From contig NZ_QAYX01000017.1 in the NCBI RefSeq assembly GCF_003054705.1, positions 266,953 to 330,952 of the forward strand: a stretch of DNA of 64,000 nt, in the 5' to 3' direction. This document shows, piece by piece, positions 24,581 to 35,413 of the stretch; the first letter of the stretch is position 1, and each line of letters starts with the position of its first letter. The notes beneath the pieces are model-generated. The model was not told the DNA's origin and ran no database searches. It was given only the letters and a program-made list of their open reading frames with translations. The position numbers and the translations under genes are program-made. The stretch comes from Opitutus sp. ER46. Lineage in GTDB: Bacteria; Verrucomicrobiota; Verrucomicrobiia; Opitutales; Opitutaceae.

Positions 24581-25891
24581 GTGACTGCTGAAATAACCCC
24601 GCAAAACCCGGCGACCGCGCCGGACATCATTCGTTGGCGCAAGGCGTGCCTTTACGTCGTGCCTTGGGCGCTTGTCGCGGTGGCGGCGGGCGTGATCTCC
24701 TGTCGCGTCGGGCTATGGCAGGGCGGTGCCGTGGTTGCGAGTGTGGCGCTCGCGCTTGGGCTCGGGGCGATGCCGGCGACGCGCGGCTTTCAGTTTACCG
24801 GGTGGATCGTTGCGGCCGTGACGGCCAGCATGTGTTTCCCGTCGGCGTTCCTGCACTGGGGAAGTTTCGATCTGCGGAACAAGTGGGTTATCCTGCTCGT
24901 GGTGCAGTTGGTGATGTTCGGAATGGGCACGCAGATGAGCCTTGCGGATTTCAAGGGCGTGGCGAAGACCCCGCGCGGCGTGCTCGTGGGCATTGTGTGC
25001 CATTTCTCGATCATGCCGCTGGTAGGCGTGGCGTTGACGAAGGTCTTCGCGTTTCCGCCGGAGATTGCGGCCGGCATCATCCTGATCGGCTCCTGCTCGA
25101 GCGGGCTGGCGTCGAACGTGATGGCCTATCTCGCGGGTGCGAACCTCGTGCTTTCGGTGACGGTGACGGCGATCACGACGCTGGTGGCGCCGTTCATGAC
25201 CCCGCTGTTGATGAAGCTCTTCGCGGGGACGCTCGTGGAGGTGAAGTTCGTCAACATGATGATGGAGATCATCAAGATCGTGATTGTGCCGATCGGGGCG
25301 GCGTTGCTGCACGACTACCTGAAAACGGCCTCGGCGACCGGACGGCGGTGGGTGCATGTGATCGCGGTGGCGGCGGCGCTTTGGCTCGCGATGCTGGCGT
25401 TGGGTGGGTGGGGCTGGGTGGCGGGGCAGGTGGGCGAGTCGGCGCGGCTGGTTATCGGGACGTTGGGATTCTTCCTGGCGGCGGTGCTCGTGGGGCTCCT
25501 CTATCACGTCGCCGTGCGGCGCTGGCCGGCGATTGGGCGCAAGATGCCGCTCGGGTCGATGGCGGGAATTGTGTATTTCACGGCGGTGACGACTGCGGCG
25601 GGCCGGGACAACCTGCTGCAGATCGGGGCGCTGCTGTTCGTTGCGGCGGCGTTGCACAACGCGGCGGGCTACTTTTTCGGCTACTGGCTGAGCCGCGGCG
25701 CGGGCCTCGACAAGAACTCGGCGCGGTCGGTCGCCTTCGAAGTGGGGCTGCAGAACGGCGGCATGGCATCCGGCCTCGCGGGGTCGATGGGCAAGCTCGC
25801 GACCGTGGGTCTCGCCGCCGCGATCTTCAGTCCCTGGATGAACATCTCCGGCTCAATCCTCGCCAACTACTGGCGCCGCCGCAAAGCCTAG
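24581..25891 (+). CDS. BASS-family (bile acid:sodium symporter-like) transporter
   Basis: Inner-membrane carrier of 436 residues with about ten hydrophobic segments. Family motifs are seen in the second half of each repeat: FGMGTQMSLADF, GSCSSGLASNVMAYLAGANL and the late EVGLQNGGMASGLA. BASS proteins use Na+ to import organic anions such as bile acids, pantoate or 2-keto acids, so an acid sugar is a reasonable cargo here. It is the last gene of the apparent RuBisCO-like/DUF1537 module and starts with GTG at 24581. A REP-rich region follows. Confidence 0.88.
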   Translation: MTAEITPQNPATAPDIIRWRKACLYVVPWALVAVAAGVISCRVGLWQGGAVVASVALALGLGAMPATRGFQFTGWIVAAVTASMCFPSAFLHWGSFDLRNKWVILLVVQLVMFGMGTQMSLADFKGVAKTPRGVLVGIVCHFSIMPLVGVALTKVFAFPPEIAAGIILIGSCSSGLASNVMAYLAGANLVLSVTVTAITTLVAPFMTPLLMKLFAGTLVEVKFVNMMMEIIKIVIVPIGAALLHDYLKTASATGRRWVHVIAVAAALWLAMLALGGWGWVAGQVGESARLVIGTLGFFLAAVLVGLLYHVAVRRWPAIGRKMPLGSMAGIVYFTAVTTAAGRDNLLQIGALLFVAAALHNAAGYFFGYWLSRGAGLDKNSARSVAFEVGLQNGGMASGLAGSMGKLATVGLAAAIFSPWMNISGSILANYWRRRKA

Positions 25892-25924
25892 CGCCCGCGT
25901 GAGGAAACCGCCTGGAGCCACCAA

Positions 25925-26160
25925 GAGGGACAGGCCTCAATCAATCAGGGGACAGGCCCAAAATCGGGCACCCTAGGAACCAATCAGGAGACAGGCCCAA
26001 AACCGGGCACCCTAGCAGTTACTAGCAGCTAACTGGGGACAGACCCTCTTTACCACGGGGCCAAAACAGGGGCCAGACCTATCTGGCCTATGCCGAAACA
26101 GGGGACAGGCCTTCATTGCTGGAGGTAGCGGTGCTTGCCAAGGTCAGACCCTATGGCGCT
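25925..26160 (+). repeat. REP-like GGGGACAGGC motifs upstream of RAYT gene
   Basis: This part of the 487-bp gene-free stretch carries at least six copies of a GGGGACAGGC-type motif: around 25925, 25947, 25987, 26035, 26068 and 26100, with a weaker GGTCAGACC near 26141. Two form a 35-bp direct repeat with period 39 (25942-25976 and 25981-26015), each including AATCAGG and CGGGCACCCTAG. All are in the same orientation, opposite to the copies after the transposase gene. Such motifs are the usual companions of REP-associated tyrosine transposases. Confidence 0.75.
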
Positions 26161-26378
26161 GGTGGTGAGAAGCTGGAAAGAAGAACTAGGGGACCAGAAA
26201 TACTCTTGGATGGGGGGCGTCGGTCGCGGTTTATGGCGATATTGTAGGCGATGTCTCTGCGACGGGAGTAGCCGATATGAGGTAGTCGCTGCGAAGTAGA
26301 TGTATTTCGTGGGATATTGAAATGCTGATAGTGGTAATAAAAGATTGTCGAAGAGAAATAAAAAAGCATAGTGGCGTC

Positions 26379-27365
26379 ATGGCTCGAAACCGGATCAAAG
26401 TCTCGGCGCGGCAGCAGGGAGCGATCTATCACCTGATGAGTCGGTCGGTGAACGGGGAACTCAGGCTGGAGGAGGATGGGCAGGAGTACCTGCGGCAATT
26501 GGTGTGGCGGATGGCGGAGTTTACGGGGATTCGGATCATCGCGTATGCGATCATGGACAACCATTACCACGTGGTGGTGTTCGTCCCGCACTGGGAGCCG
26601 TTGTCGGATGCGGAGCTGCTCCGCCGTCACGCATGTCTGTATCCCCAGCCTACGAAGCTGCAGGTGGCGAAGTTGGCGGAGATCAAGGCGCAGATGCCGG
26701 AGAACGGGCCGAAGGCGGTGGCGTGGCGGGCTGCGATACAGCGGCAGATGAATGACATCTCGTCGTTCATGAAGCTGATCAAGGAGCGCTTCGCGATGCG
26801 GTACAACCGGCAGCACGAGCGTTTTGGCCCAGTGTGGTGTGGACGCTTCAAGAGCGTCCTGGTCGAGGACAAACCGCACTTGCTGCAGATATTGGGACTG
26901 TACGTGGATCTGAACCCGGTGCGTGCCGGGATCGTGGAGGATCCGAAGGATTATCGGTTCTGTGGGTACGCCGAGGCGGTGGCGGGAGGGAAGAAGGCGC
27001 AGGAGGGCATACGTTTTCTCGTAGGCGGCGACACGTGGGAGGAGACGCACAGCGCGTACCGGCGACTGCTGTTTGCGACCGGCGGAACGGAGCGGCCGGG
27101 AAAAGCATCGATTTCAGCAGAGCGGGTGAGGGAGGTGCTCGCGAATGGCGGACGCCTACCGCTGGCGGTGGTGTTACGTTGTCGAATTCGTTACTTCAGC
27201 GACGGCACGGTACTGGGAAGCAGAGCTTTCGTTGAGTCGCACCTGGCTGCCTACCGCCAACGTACCGGTATGGGAAAGCGCATGGCGCCGCGTTCCCTCC
27301 CCGCGGTGACCGATTGGGGCGACATCGCCGGCCTGCGCGGCTCACGGGGCCCAATCTTCTGTTAA
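26379..27365 (+). CDS. REP-associated tyrosine transposase (RAYT)
   Basis: Single-strand DNA transposase of the Y1/IS200-related RAYT family, 328 residues from the ATG at 26379. The HUH metal-binding motif is NHYHVVV (about residue 60), and a candidate catalytic tyrosine lies in RYNRQHERFGPVWCGRFKS, followed by the conserved LNPVRAG. The C-terminal part (~210-328) is a variable extension. RAYTs are single-copy domesticated transposases thought to mobilise flanking REP elements. REP-like motifs are present here in inverted orientation on both sides, so the gene and its flanks look like one unit. Local base composition upstream (around 26220-26370) is AT-richer than its neighbours. Confidence 0.9.
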   Translation: MARNRIKVSARQQGAIYHLMSRSVNGELRLEEDGQEYLRQLVWRMAEFTGIRIIAYAIMDNHYHVVVFVPHWEPLSDAELLRRHACLYPQPTKLQVAKLAEIKAQMPENGPKAVAWRAAIQRQMNDISSFMKLIKERFAMRYNRQHERFGPVWCGRFKSVLVEDKPHLLQILGLYVDLNPVRAGIVEDPKDYRFCGYAEAVAGGKKAQEGIRFLVGGDTWEETHSAYRRLLFATGGTERPGKASISAERVREVLANGGRLPLAVVLRCRIRYFSDGTVLGSRAFVESHLAAYRQRTGMGKRMAPRSLPAVTDWGDIAGLRGSRGPIFC

Positions 27366-27634
27366 GGGGGGAATGGGGGACTTCCGCTGATTTCTGTGGG
27401 TCGTAGCGGTGTTCCAATTCGCGCCGAGCGCGCCGTGCGCGGCGCCACGGCATGTTCGCGACGACCTGCGACAATGTCGCCATGTGCTATTCCCCCGGTC
27501 TGTAGGCGATGAGGTATGGCGCGCCGGATTTGTGCCTTTGGCCTGAATTCTGGATTCTTGGTGCCGCCCCGACCTCGTTAACGAGTCAGACGGTGCGTAA
27601 AGGTTCATCCCAAACGCTTAGTGGCGATCGCACG
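27366..27634. other. gene-free stretch after RAYT
   Basis: No convincing coding sequence was seen on either strand. The stretch is of more ordinary base composition than the neighbouring genes and probably belongs to the RAYT unit's right flank, before the inverted REP-like motifs begin. Confidence 0.4.
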
Positions 27635-27819
27635 AAGCCTGTCCCCTGAACACAGTCGCTACGAGTCCCCGAAATAAGGACTGTCCCCACATTCCTACGC
27701 CATGAAGGCTGGCAGGAAGAATCGGAAGGGTCTGTCCCCCTGAGCTCTTTTGATGAGCGAGAGAGGACTGTCCCTCGAGGCTGCGAGGAGGGGGCCGGGG
27801 GCCTGTCCCCTGAGAAGGG
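27635..27819 (-). repeat. REP-like GCCTGTCCCC motifs downstream of RAYT gene
   Basis: Five copies of the complementary motif (N)CTGTCCC(C) occur at about 27635, 27678, 27730, 27766 and 27801, several followed by TGA. They are in opposite orientation to the copies before the transposase gene, so the gene sits between inverted clusters. They extend to about 100 bp before the glgX start. Confidence 0.75.
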
Positions 27820-27917
27820 ATCGGGAGGGGATTGGGGCGGAAGGGCGGGAAAAATCGGGGGCAGAAAGGGGGACGGGCCCCATGGCGGGGGCTCGGGGGC
27901 GGTTGGTACGCTGGCGC

Positions 27918-30248
<2,331 letters not shown>

Positions 30249-30405
30249 CGCCGCCTCCCGGGGCCGGGGCCCCCTGGCCCCCACGCGTCGCCTCGTTTTG
30301 GAGTTCGGCCGAACCGCGGCGGGCAAAGTCTGTCATTCACGCCTGCCGCGCCCGCCACACCCGGTGCGGCGCCGCCCGTCGCCCGCGCCTGACCGAATCC
30401 GTACC

Positions 30406-32301
30406 ATGTCCACCACCGAACTGCTGCTGTCCCTCAAGCCCGTGACCGATGGCTCCGGCGACGAATTTCTCCCGGTGGGCGCCCATGTGACCGAGGCCGG
30501 TGTCGTTTACCGCGTCTGGGCGCCCGACCACGAGCAAGTCTCCGTCGCCATCGGCGACGGCCCGGAGCCCTCCCGGCAACTCGCGCTCGCGCCCGAGGGC
30601 GATGGCACCTTCTCCGGCGTCGATCCCGAGGGCCGGGCCGGCGACCGGTACTGGTTCGTTATCGGCAACCAACGGGTGCCTGATCCAGCGTCGCGCTTCC
30701 AGCCGCTCGGCGTCGAAGCCCCCTCCGAAGTGATTGATCCCCGCGTTTACAACTGGATCACGCGCGGCTGGCGTCCACCCGCCTTCCGCGGCCGCGTCAT
30801 CTACGAGTTGCACGTCGGCACCTTTACCGCCGAGGGCACCTTCGCCGCCGCCATCGACCGGCTCGACGCCCTGGCGGAGCTGGGCGTGAACGCGATCGAA
30901 CTCATGCCGGTCGCCGAGTTCGCCGGCACCCGCAACTGGGGCTACGACGGCGTCCTGCTGTTCGCCCCGTCGCACACCTACGGGCACCCGGACGAGTTGC
31001 GCGCCTTCGTCGATGCCGCGCACGCCCGCGGCCTCGCGGTGATCCTCGACGTCGTGTACAACCACCTCGGCCCGGTGGGCAACGTGCTGCCGCGCCTTGG
31101 CCGCGGCTACATGCACCACGAGCGCGCCAACGACTGGGGCCAGTCGCTGAACTTCGACGGCCCCGACGCCGAGCCGGTGCGCCGCTTCTTCCTCCAGAAC
31201 GCCTGCCAGTGGCTCGACGAATTTCGCATCGACGGGCTCCGGCTCGACGCCCTGCACGCGATCCACGACCACTCGCCGTCGCATATCGTCGCGGAGATCG
31301 CGGCCGCGGTGCACGTGCGCGGCGGTTTCGTGATCGGTGAGGATGAGCGCAACGACGCGGCCGCGATCACGCCCCGCACCGACGGAGGCTGGGGGCTCGA
31401 CGCGGTGTGGTCCGACGATTTTCACCACACGATCCGGGTCGCGCTGACCCGCCAGCAGGAGGCGCACTTCGGCAGCTACAGCGGCACACCGGAGGAATGG
31501 GCGACCACGCTGCGGGACGGCTGGCTGTACTCGGGACAGCATTACCGCCAGTGGAACGCGCCGCGCGGCACGCCCGCCGCGCACGTGCCGCCGGAGCGGT
31601 TCGTGTTCTGCATCTCCAACCACGACCAGGTCGGCAACCGCCCCCTCGGCGAGCGGCTCCACCAGGTGATTTCGCCCGAAGCCTATCGCGCGGTGTCGAT
31701 GCTGCTCTGCCTCGGGCCGTATACCCCGATGCTCTTCATGGGCCAGGAATGGGCCGCGCGTGCGCCGTTCCCGTACTTCACCGATCAACCGGGAGAGATC
31801 GGCGCGACGATCCGCGCCGGTCGGCTCAAGGAGTTTCGCGAGCGCAAGGCCGTCTACCCCGACGACGTCCTCGCCCGAATGCCGGATCCGCAGGCCGAGG
31901 CGACCTTCCGGGGCGCCAAGCTGGATTGGGGCGAGCGGAAGGCGCCGGGGCACCGCGAGACGCTGCGCCTTTACCGGGCGTGCCTCCGCCTGCGCGCCGA
32001 GCATCTGGTGTTCCAGTCCGCCGACCGCGACCTGTGGCGCGTCGAGCAACTCGGCGACGTGCTTGCGATCCGGTGGGGCGATCCGGAACAGGACTGGCTC
32101 CTGCTGTTTGCGCTGACGACGCCCGACGCCCGTATCGTGGACGACGCCTTTGCGCGTCCGCGCGCGGGCCGGCGCTGGCGGCTGGTGCTCGCGAGCAACG
32201 AAACGCGCTTTGGCGGCGCCGGCGCGCAGGAAGCGACCGGCGGGGAGAATGGTGAACTCGTGCTGGGGAGCCCCGGGGCGATGCTCCTGCGGGAGACGTG
32301 A
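30406..32301 (+). CDS. treZ: malto-oligosyltrehalose trehalohydrolase TreZ, copy 1
   Basis: GH13 enzyme of 631 residues that releases trehalose from the maltooligosyl-trehalose made by TreY. It has an N-terminal E-set/CBM48 domain (~22-110, YRVWAPDHEQVSVA) and the TreZ signature segments YELHVGTFTAEGTF, AIELMPVAEFAGTRNWGYDG, nucleophile D281 (DGLRLDALHAIHD) and acid/base E312 (IGEDERND). The SNHDQVGNR motif and GQEWAARAPF complete the barrel. No treY is in the window, so the substrate must come from a gene elsewhere. A second, divergent TreZ-like gene lies 7 kb downstream on the other strand. Confidence 0.92.
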   Translation: MSTTELLLSLKPVTDGSGDEFLPVGAHVTEAGVVYRVWAPDHEQVSVAIGDGPEPSRQLALAPEGDGTFSGVDPEGRAGDRYWFVIGNQRVPDPASRFQPLGVEAPSEVIDPRVYNWITRGWRPPAFRGRVIYELHVGTFTAEGTFAAAIDRLDALAELGVNAIELMPVAEFAGTRNWGYDGVLLFAPSHTYGHPDELRAFVDAAHARGLAVILDVVYNHLGPVGNVLPRLGRGYMHHERANDWGQSLNFDGPDAEPVRRFFLQNACQWLDEFRIDGLRLDALHAIHDHSPSHIVAEIAAAVHVRGGFVIGEDERNDAAAITPRTDGGWGLDAVWSDDFHHTIRVALTRQQEAHFGSYSGTPEEWATTLRDGWLYSGQHYRQWNAPRGTPAAHVPPERFVFCISNHDQVGNRPLGERLHQVISPEAYRAVSMLLCLGPYTPMLFMGQEWAARAPFPYFTDQPGEIGATIRAGRLKEFRERKAVYPDDVLARMPDPQAEATFRGAKLDWGERKAPGHRETLRLYRACLRLRAEHLVFQSADRDLWRVEQLGDVLAIRWGDPEQDWLLLFALTTPDARIVDDAFARPRAGRRWRLVLASNETRFGGAGAQEATGGENGELVLGSPGAMLLRET

Positions 32302-32402
32302 TGGTTTCCGGTCTCGAGCCCGTTTTGCGGACGCCCGGCAACCGCCGCTCCGCCTCGCGACCATCCCGCGGCGTCCGCGGGCCGACTCGGGGCGCGGGCC
32401 CG

Positions 32403-32410
32403 GAGGAAGA
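32403..32410 (+). promoter_or_regulatory. strong ribosome-binding site for GH15 gene
   Basis: GGAGGAAG lies 6 bp before the ATG at 32417. It is one of the few clear Shine-Dalgarno sequences in the window and fixes the start of the glucoamylase gene against the longer open frame. Confidence 0.75.
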
Positions 32411-32416
32411 ATTGGC

Positions 32417-34225
32417 ATGAAGATCGAAGACTACGGATTCATCGGCAACATGCGCACGGCCGCGCTGGTCGGGTGCGATGGCTCGATCGACTGGCTGTGC
32501 CTGCCGCGCTTCGACTCCAACGCCTGCATGGCGGCGTTGCTCGGGGATGAGAGCAATGGCTGCTGGCGGATCGCGCCGCGCGACCATAAGGAGCCGGGCC
32601 GCCAGCGCTATTGGCCAGACACGTTGATTCTTGAAACCGAGTTCGAGACGCCGACCGGCGTCGCCCGCGTGATCGACTTCATGCCGCCGCACGCCAAATA
32701 CCGCGAGGTGATCCGCGTGGTCGAAGGCGTGCGCGGCAGCGTCGACATGCAGATGCGGCTGATCCTGCGGTTCGACTATGGCCGCACCGTGCCGTGGATG
32801 TGGAAGGACGCCGAGGGCCTGAATGCCGTGGCCGGCCCCGATGCGCTGAACCTGCGCACCGCGGTGCCGACTCACGGCGAGAACCTGTCGACGATGGCCG
32901 ACTTCACCGTCACCGAGGGCGAACGCGCCTGCTTCACGCTCACCTGGCACCCGTCCCACGAGATGCCGCCGGAGAGCATCGATCCCCTGCGCGCGCTGAA
33001 CCACACCGACCTGTACTGGCGCGAGTGGTGCGCGCGCTGCAGCTACCGCGGTGAGTGGCGCGAGGCGGTCATGCGTTCGCTGCTGACGCTAAAGGCCCTG
33101 ACGTTTGCCCCCACCGGAGGCATCATGGCCGCCGCCACCACCTCGCTGCCCGAGCAACTCGGCGGCGTGCGCAACTGGGATTACCGCTTCTGCTGGATCC
33201 GCGACGCCACGTTCACGCTCTTTTCGCTCATGGAGGCCGGCTACACCGAGGAGGCCAAGGACTGGAGCTTGTGGCTGCTGCGGGCCGTCGCCGGTGATCC
33301 CTCCCAGCTCCAGATCATGTACGGCGCCGCCGGCGAACGCGGCCTGCCCGAGATCGAGCTGAAGCATCTCAAGGGCTACGAGGGCTCCCGGCCGGTGCGC
33401 ATCGGCAATGCCGCCTCGGAACAGTTCCAGCTCGACGTGTATGGGGAGCTCATGGACGCGATGCACCTCGCGCGGCAGGTCGGGCTACGCACAGGCGCGA
33501 ACTCCTGGCGCCTCCAGCGGCACGTGCTCGAGTTCGTCGAGCGGCACTGGACCGAGCCGGACGAAGGCATCTGGGAAATTCGTGGCCCGCGCCGGCACTT
33601 CACCCACTCCAAGGTCATGGCCTGGGTCGCCGCTGATCGCGCCGTGAAGGCCGTCGAGGAGTTCAACCTCGAGGGTGATGTCGAACGCTGGCGGGCACTG
33701 CGCCAAGCGATCTTCGACGACGTGTGCGCGCACGGCTACAACGCGCAGCGCGGCTGCTTCACCCAGCACTACGACTCCGAGCAGATCGACGCCAGCCTCC
33801 TCATGATCCCGCTGGTCGGCTTCCTGCCGGCGACGGATCCGCGCGTCGCGGGGACGATCCGCGCCATCCAGCGCGAGCTCACCTTCGACGGGTTCGTGTA
33901 CCGTTATCACCCGACCGAATCGGGGGCGGTCGACGGACTGCCTCCCGGGGAGGGCGCGTTCCTGCCGTGCACCTTCTGGCTCGTGGATTGCCTGCACCTG
34001 ATGGGCGAGACGCAGCAGGCGCGAAAGCTCTTCCACCGGTTGCTCGATCTGCGCAACGGCCTCGGACTGCTCGCCGAAGAGTTCGACCCGCGACACGGGC
34101 GGCTCGTGGGCAACTTCCCCCAGGCGTTCTCGCACGTCGCGCTGATCAACACCGCGCAGAACCTCGCGCCCGACGTGCTCGGACCGGCCGAGATTCGCGG
34201 GTCGACGACCGCGCCGCCGCTGTAG
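32417..34225 (+). CDS. GH15 glucoamylase/trehalase-like glycosidase
   Basis: Cytosolic GH15 enzyme of 602 residues without a signal peptide. It opens with the typical IEDYGFIGNMRTAALVGCDG, then SIDWLCLPRFDS, and the (alpha/alpha)6 catalytic barrel with NWDYRFCWIRDATFTL, the ETQQARKLF region and LLAEEFDPRHGRLVGNFPQAFSHVALIN. Members of this bacterial group hydrolyse alpha-1,4-glucans from the non-reducing end, and some hydrolyse trehalose. Its position after glgX and treZ suggests intracellular maltodextrin or trehalose breakdown; it may be cotranscribed with treZ (115-bp gap). Confidence 0.92.
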   Translation: MKIEDYGFIGNMRTAALVGCDGSIDWLCLPRFDSNACMAALLGDESNGCWRIAPRDHKEPGRQRYWPDTLILETEFETPTGVARVIDFMPPHAKYREVIRVVEGVRGSVDMQMRLILRFDYGRTVPWMWKDAEGLNAVAGPDALNLRTAVPTHGENLSTMADFTVTEGERACFTLTWHPSHEMPPESIDPLRALNHTDLYWREWCARCSYRGEWREAVMRSLLTLKALTFAPTGGIMAAATTSLPEQLGGVRNWDYRFCWIRDATFTLFSLMEAGYTEEAKDWSLWLLRAVAGDPSQLQIMYGAAGERGLPEIELKHLKGYEGSRPVRIGNAASEQFQLDVYGELMDAMHLARQVGLRTGANSWRLQRHVLEFVERHWTEPDEGIWEIRGPRRHFTHSKVMAWVAADRAVKAVEEFNLEGDVERWRALRQAIFDDVCAHGYNAQRGCFTQHYDSEQIDASLLMIPLVGFLPATDPRVAGTIRAIQRELTFDGFVYRYHPTESGAVDGLPPGEGAFLPCTFWLVDCLHLMGETQQARKLFHRLLDLRNGLGLLAEEFDPRHGRLVGNFPQAFSHVALINTAQNLAPDVLGPAEIRGSTTAPPL

Positions 34226-34304
34226 CCGAGGTATCGCGCGAAGCCCCCGCGTTGCCACCCGTCATTCACGCCGTCGTTGGGGCCGCGAGACGAGGAGACG
34301 AAGC

Positions 34305-34410
34305 GGACGAGGGCTGCAATTATAAACGCCCTCGCACGGGGAACTAGCGCGATAATGTCCAGATACTCCGGAAGCTTGCCGGGATAGTGTCCAGATACTG
34401 CCGGGATACG
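34305..34410. repeat. TGTCCAGATACT repeats, locus 1
   Basis: In the 222-bp gap after the GH15 gene, GGCTGCAATTAT (34312) is followed exactly 44 bp later by TGTCCAGATACTCCGG (34356), and a second TGTCCAGATACT starts at 34388. The same two blocks with the same 44-bp spacing occur at 57457/57501, so the two loci share an inserted or conserved element. There is no gene in it. Confidence 0.6.
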
Positions 34411-34447
34411 CGCGTGCCGTCGGCGGCTCGCGGGCGAAGTGCTTGTC

Positions 34448-35413
34448 CTACGCGTCGCCGCCGGACGTGGGCTGTCGCGGTCGTACCGCCTCCGTCGGGT
34501 TCAGTCCGTTGTCCGCCAGCTCCTCATTGATCGCGATCGCGGCCTCCGCGCCCTCGGCCGCGGCCATGATCGCCAGGTGAACGCCGCCCCGCACGTTGCC
34601 CGCCACGTACAAGCCCGGCACTCCCGTTGCGGCATGCGCCCGGCAGACGACCGAGCCGCCGTCGTCCATCTCGCAGCCAAGATTCTCGGCGAGCGCCGAG
34701 CGTTGCGGCAGGGCCGACGTGAAGAACACGGCGTCGCACGCGATGCGCTCGCCATTGGCTAGTTGCGCTCCGGTGACGCCGCCTTCCGGCGTGCCCTCGA
34801 CGCTCGCGATGTCTGCCGGCGCCACCTCGATGCGCTGCTCGCCGAGCCGCCGCCGATCGTCGGCCGATGCCTGCCCGGGTTCGGGCACGACGACGGTCAC
34901 GCGGGGTGTCCAGGTCAGCAACGCGAGTGCCAGGTCGGCTACGGCGGGATACTCGCCGTACGCGACGATCCGCTGCCCGCGGTGCTCCCAGCCGTCGCAG
35001 TACGGGCAATGGTGCACGCCGCGGCCGTAGAGTTCGCGAAAGCCCGGACGGTCGGGCAGGACGTCGACGCGTCCGGTGGCGAGCAGGAGGATGCGGCAGG
35101 CGCGGGACTGGCCGTCGGAGGTGACCAGCTCGAAGCCATACGGGCTGCGCTTCGCGGCGACGACCTGCGCATCGATGAACGTGACCGACGGATACGCGCC
35201 AACCTCGAGCCGCCCGATCGCGCGCAGTTCGTGGGGATTGATGCCGTCCCGGCTCAGGAAACAGCGCAGCCCTTGCGAAGCGGCGTTCCTTGGCTGCCCG
35301 GAATCGTAAACCACGACGCTGCGTCCGCAGCGGCCGAGGACCAGCGCGGCGTTCAGTCCGGCAGGTCCGGCGCCCACGATGCAGACGTCGATCGTGGCGG
35401 AGTGGGCGGTCAT
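34448..35413 (-). CDS. thioredoxin reductase-like FAD-dependent oxidoreductase
   Basis: Flavoprotein of 321 residues. It has an N-terminal FAD motif (VCIVGAGPAGLNAALVLGR), the redox pair in HHCPYCDGWE (C-x-x-C), a degenerate NAD(P) motif region (IVAYGEYPAVADLAL) and the C-terminal FAD motif GLYVAGNVRGGVHLAI. It resembles bacterial thioredoxin-reductase-like disulphide oxidoreductases rather than classic TrxB: the GxGxxA/G nucleotide loop is weak. The ATG at 35413 overlaps the stop of the GH133 gene by 4 bp, so it is translationally coupled to a glycogen debranching enzyme, an unusual pairing. Its partner protein is not evident. Confidence 0.88.
   Translation of the reverse strand: MTAHSATIDVCIVGAGPAGLNAALVLGRCGRSVVVYDSGQPRNAASQGLRCFLSRDGINPHELRAIGRLEVGAYPSVTFIDAQVVAAKRSPYGFELVTSDGQSRACRILLLATGRVDVLPDRPGFRELYGRGVHHCPYCDGWEHRGQRIVAYGEYPAVADLALALLTWTPRVTVVVPEPGQASADDRRRLGEQRIEVAPADIASVEGTPEGGVTGAQLANGERIACDAVFFTSALPQRSALAENLGCEMDDGGSVVCRAHAATGVPGLYVAGNVRGGVHLAIMAAAEGAEAAIAINEELADNGLNPTEAVRPRQPTSGGDA

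Noticed and set aside
27366..27634. Small genes between RAYT and glgX
   Set aside because: Short open frames on both strands lack starts, composition and motifs expected of genes.
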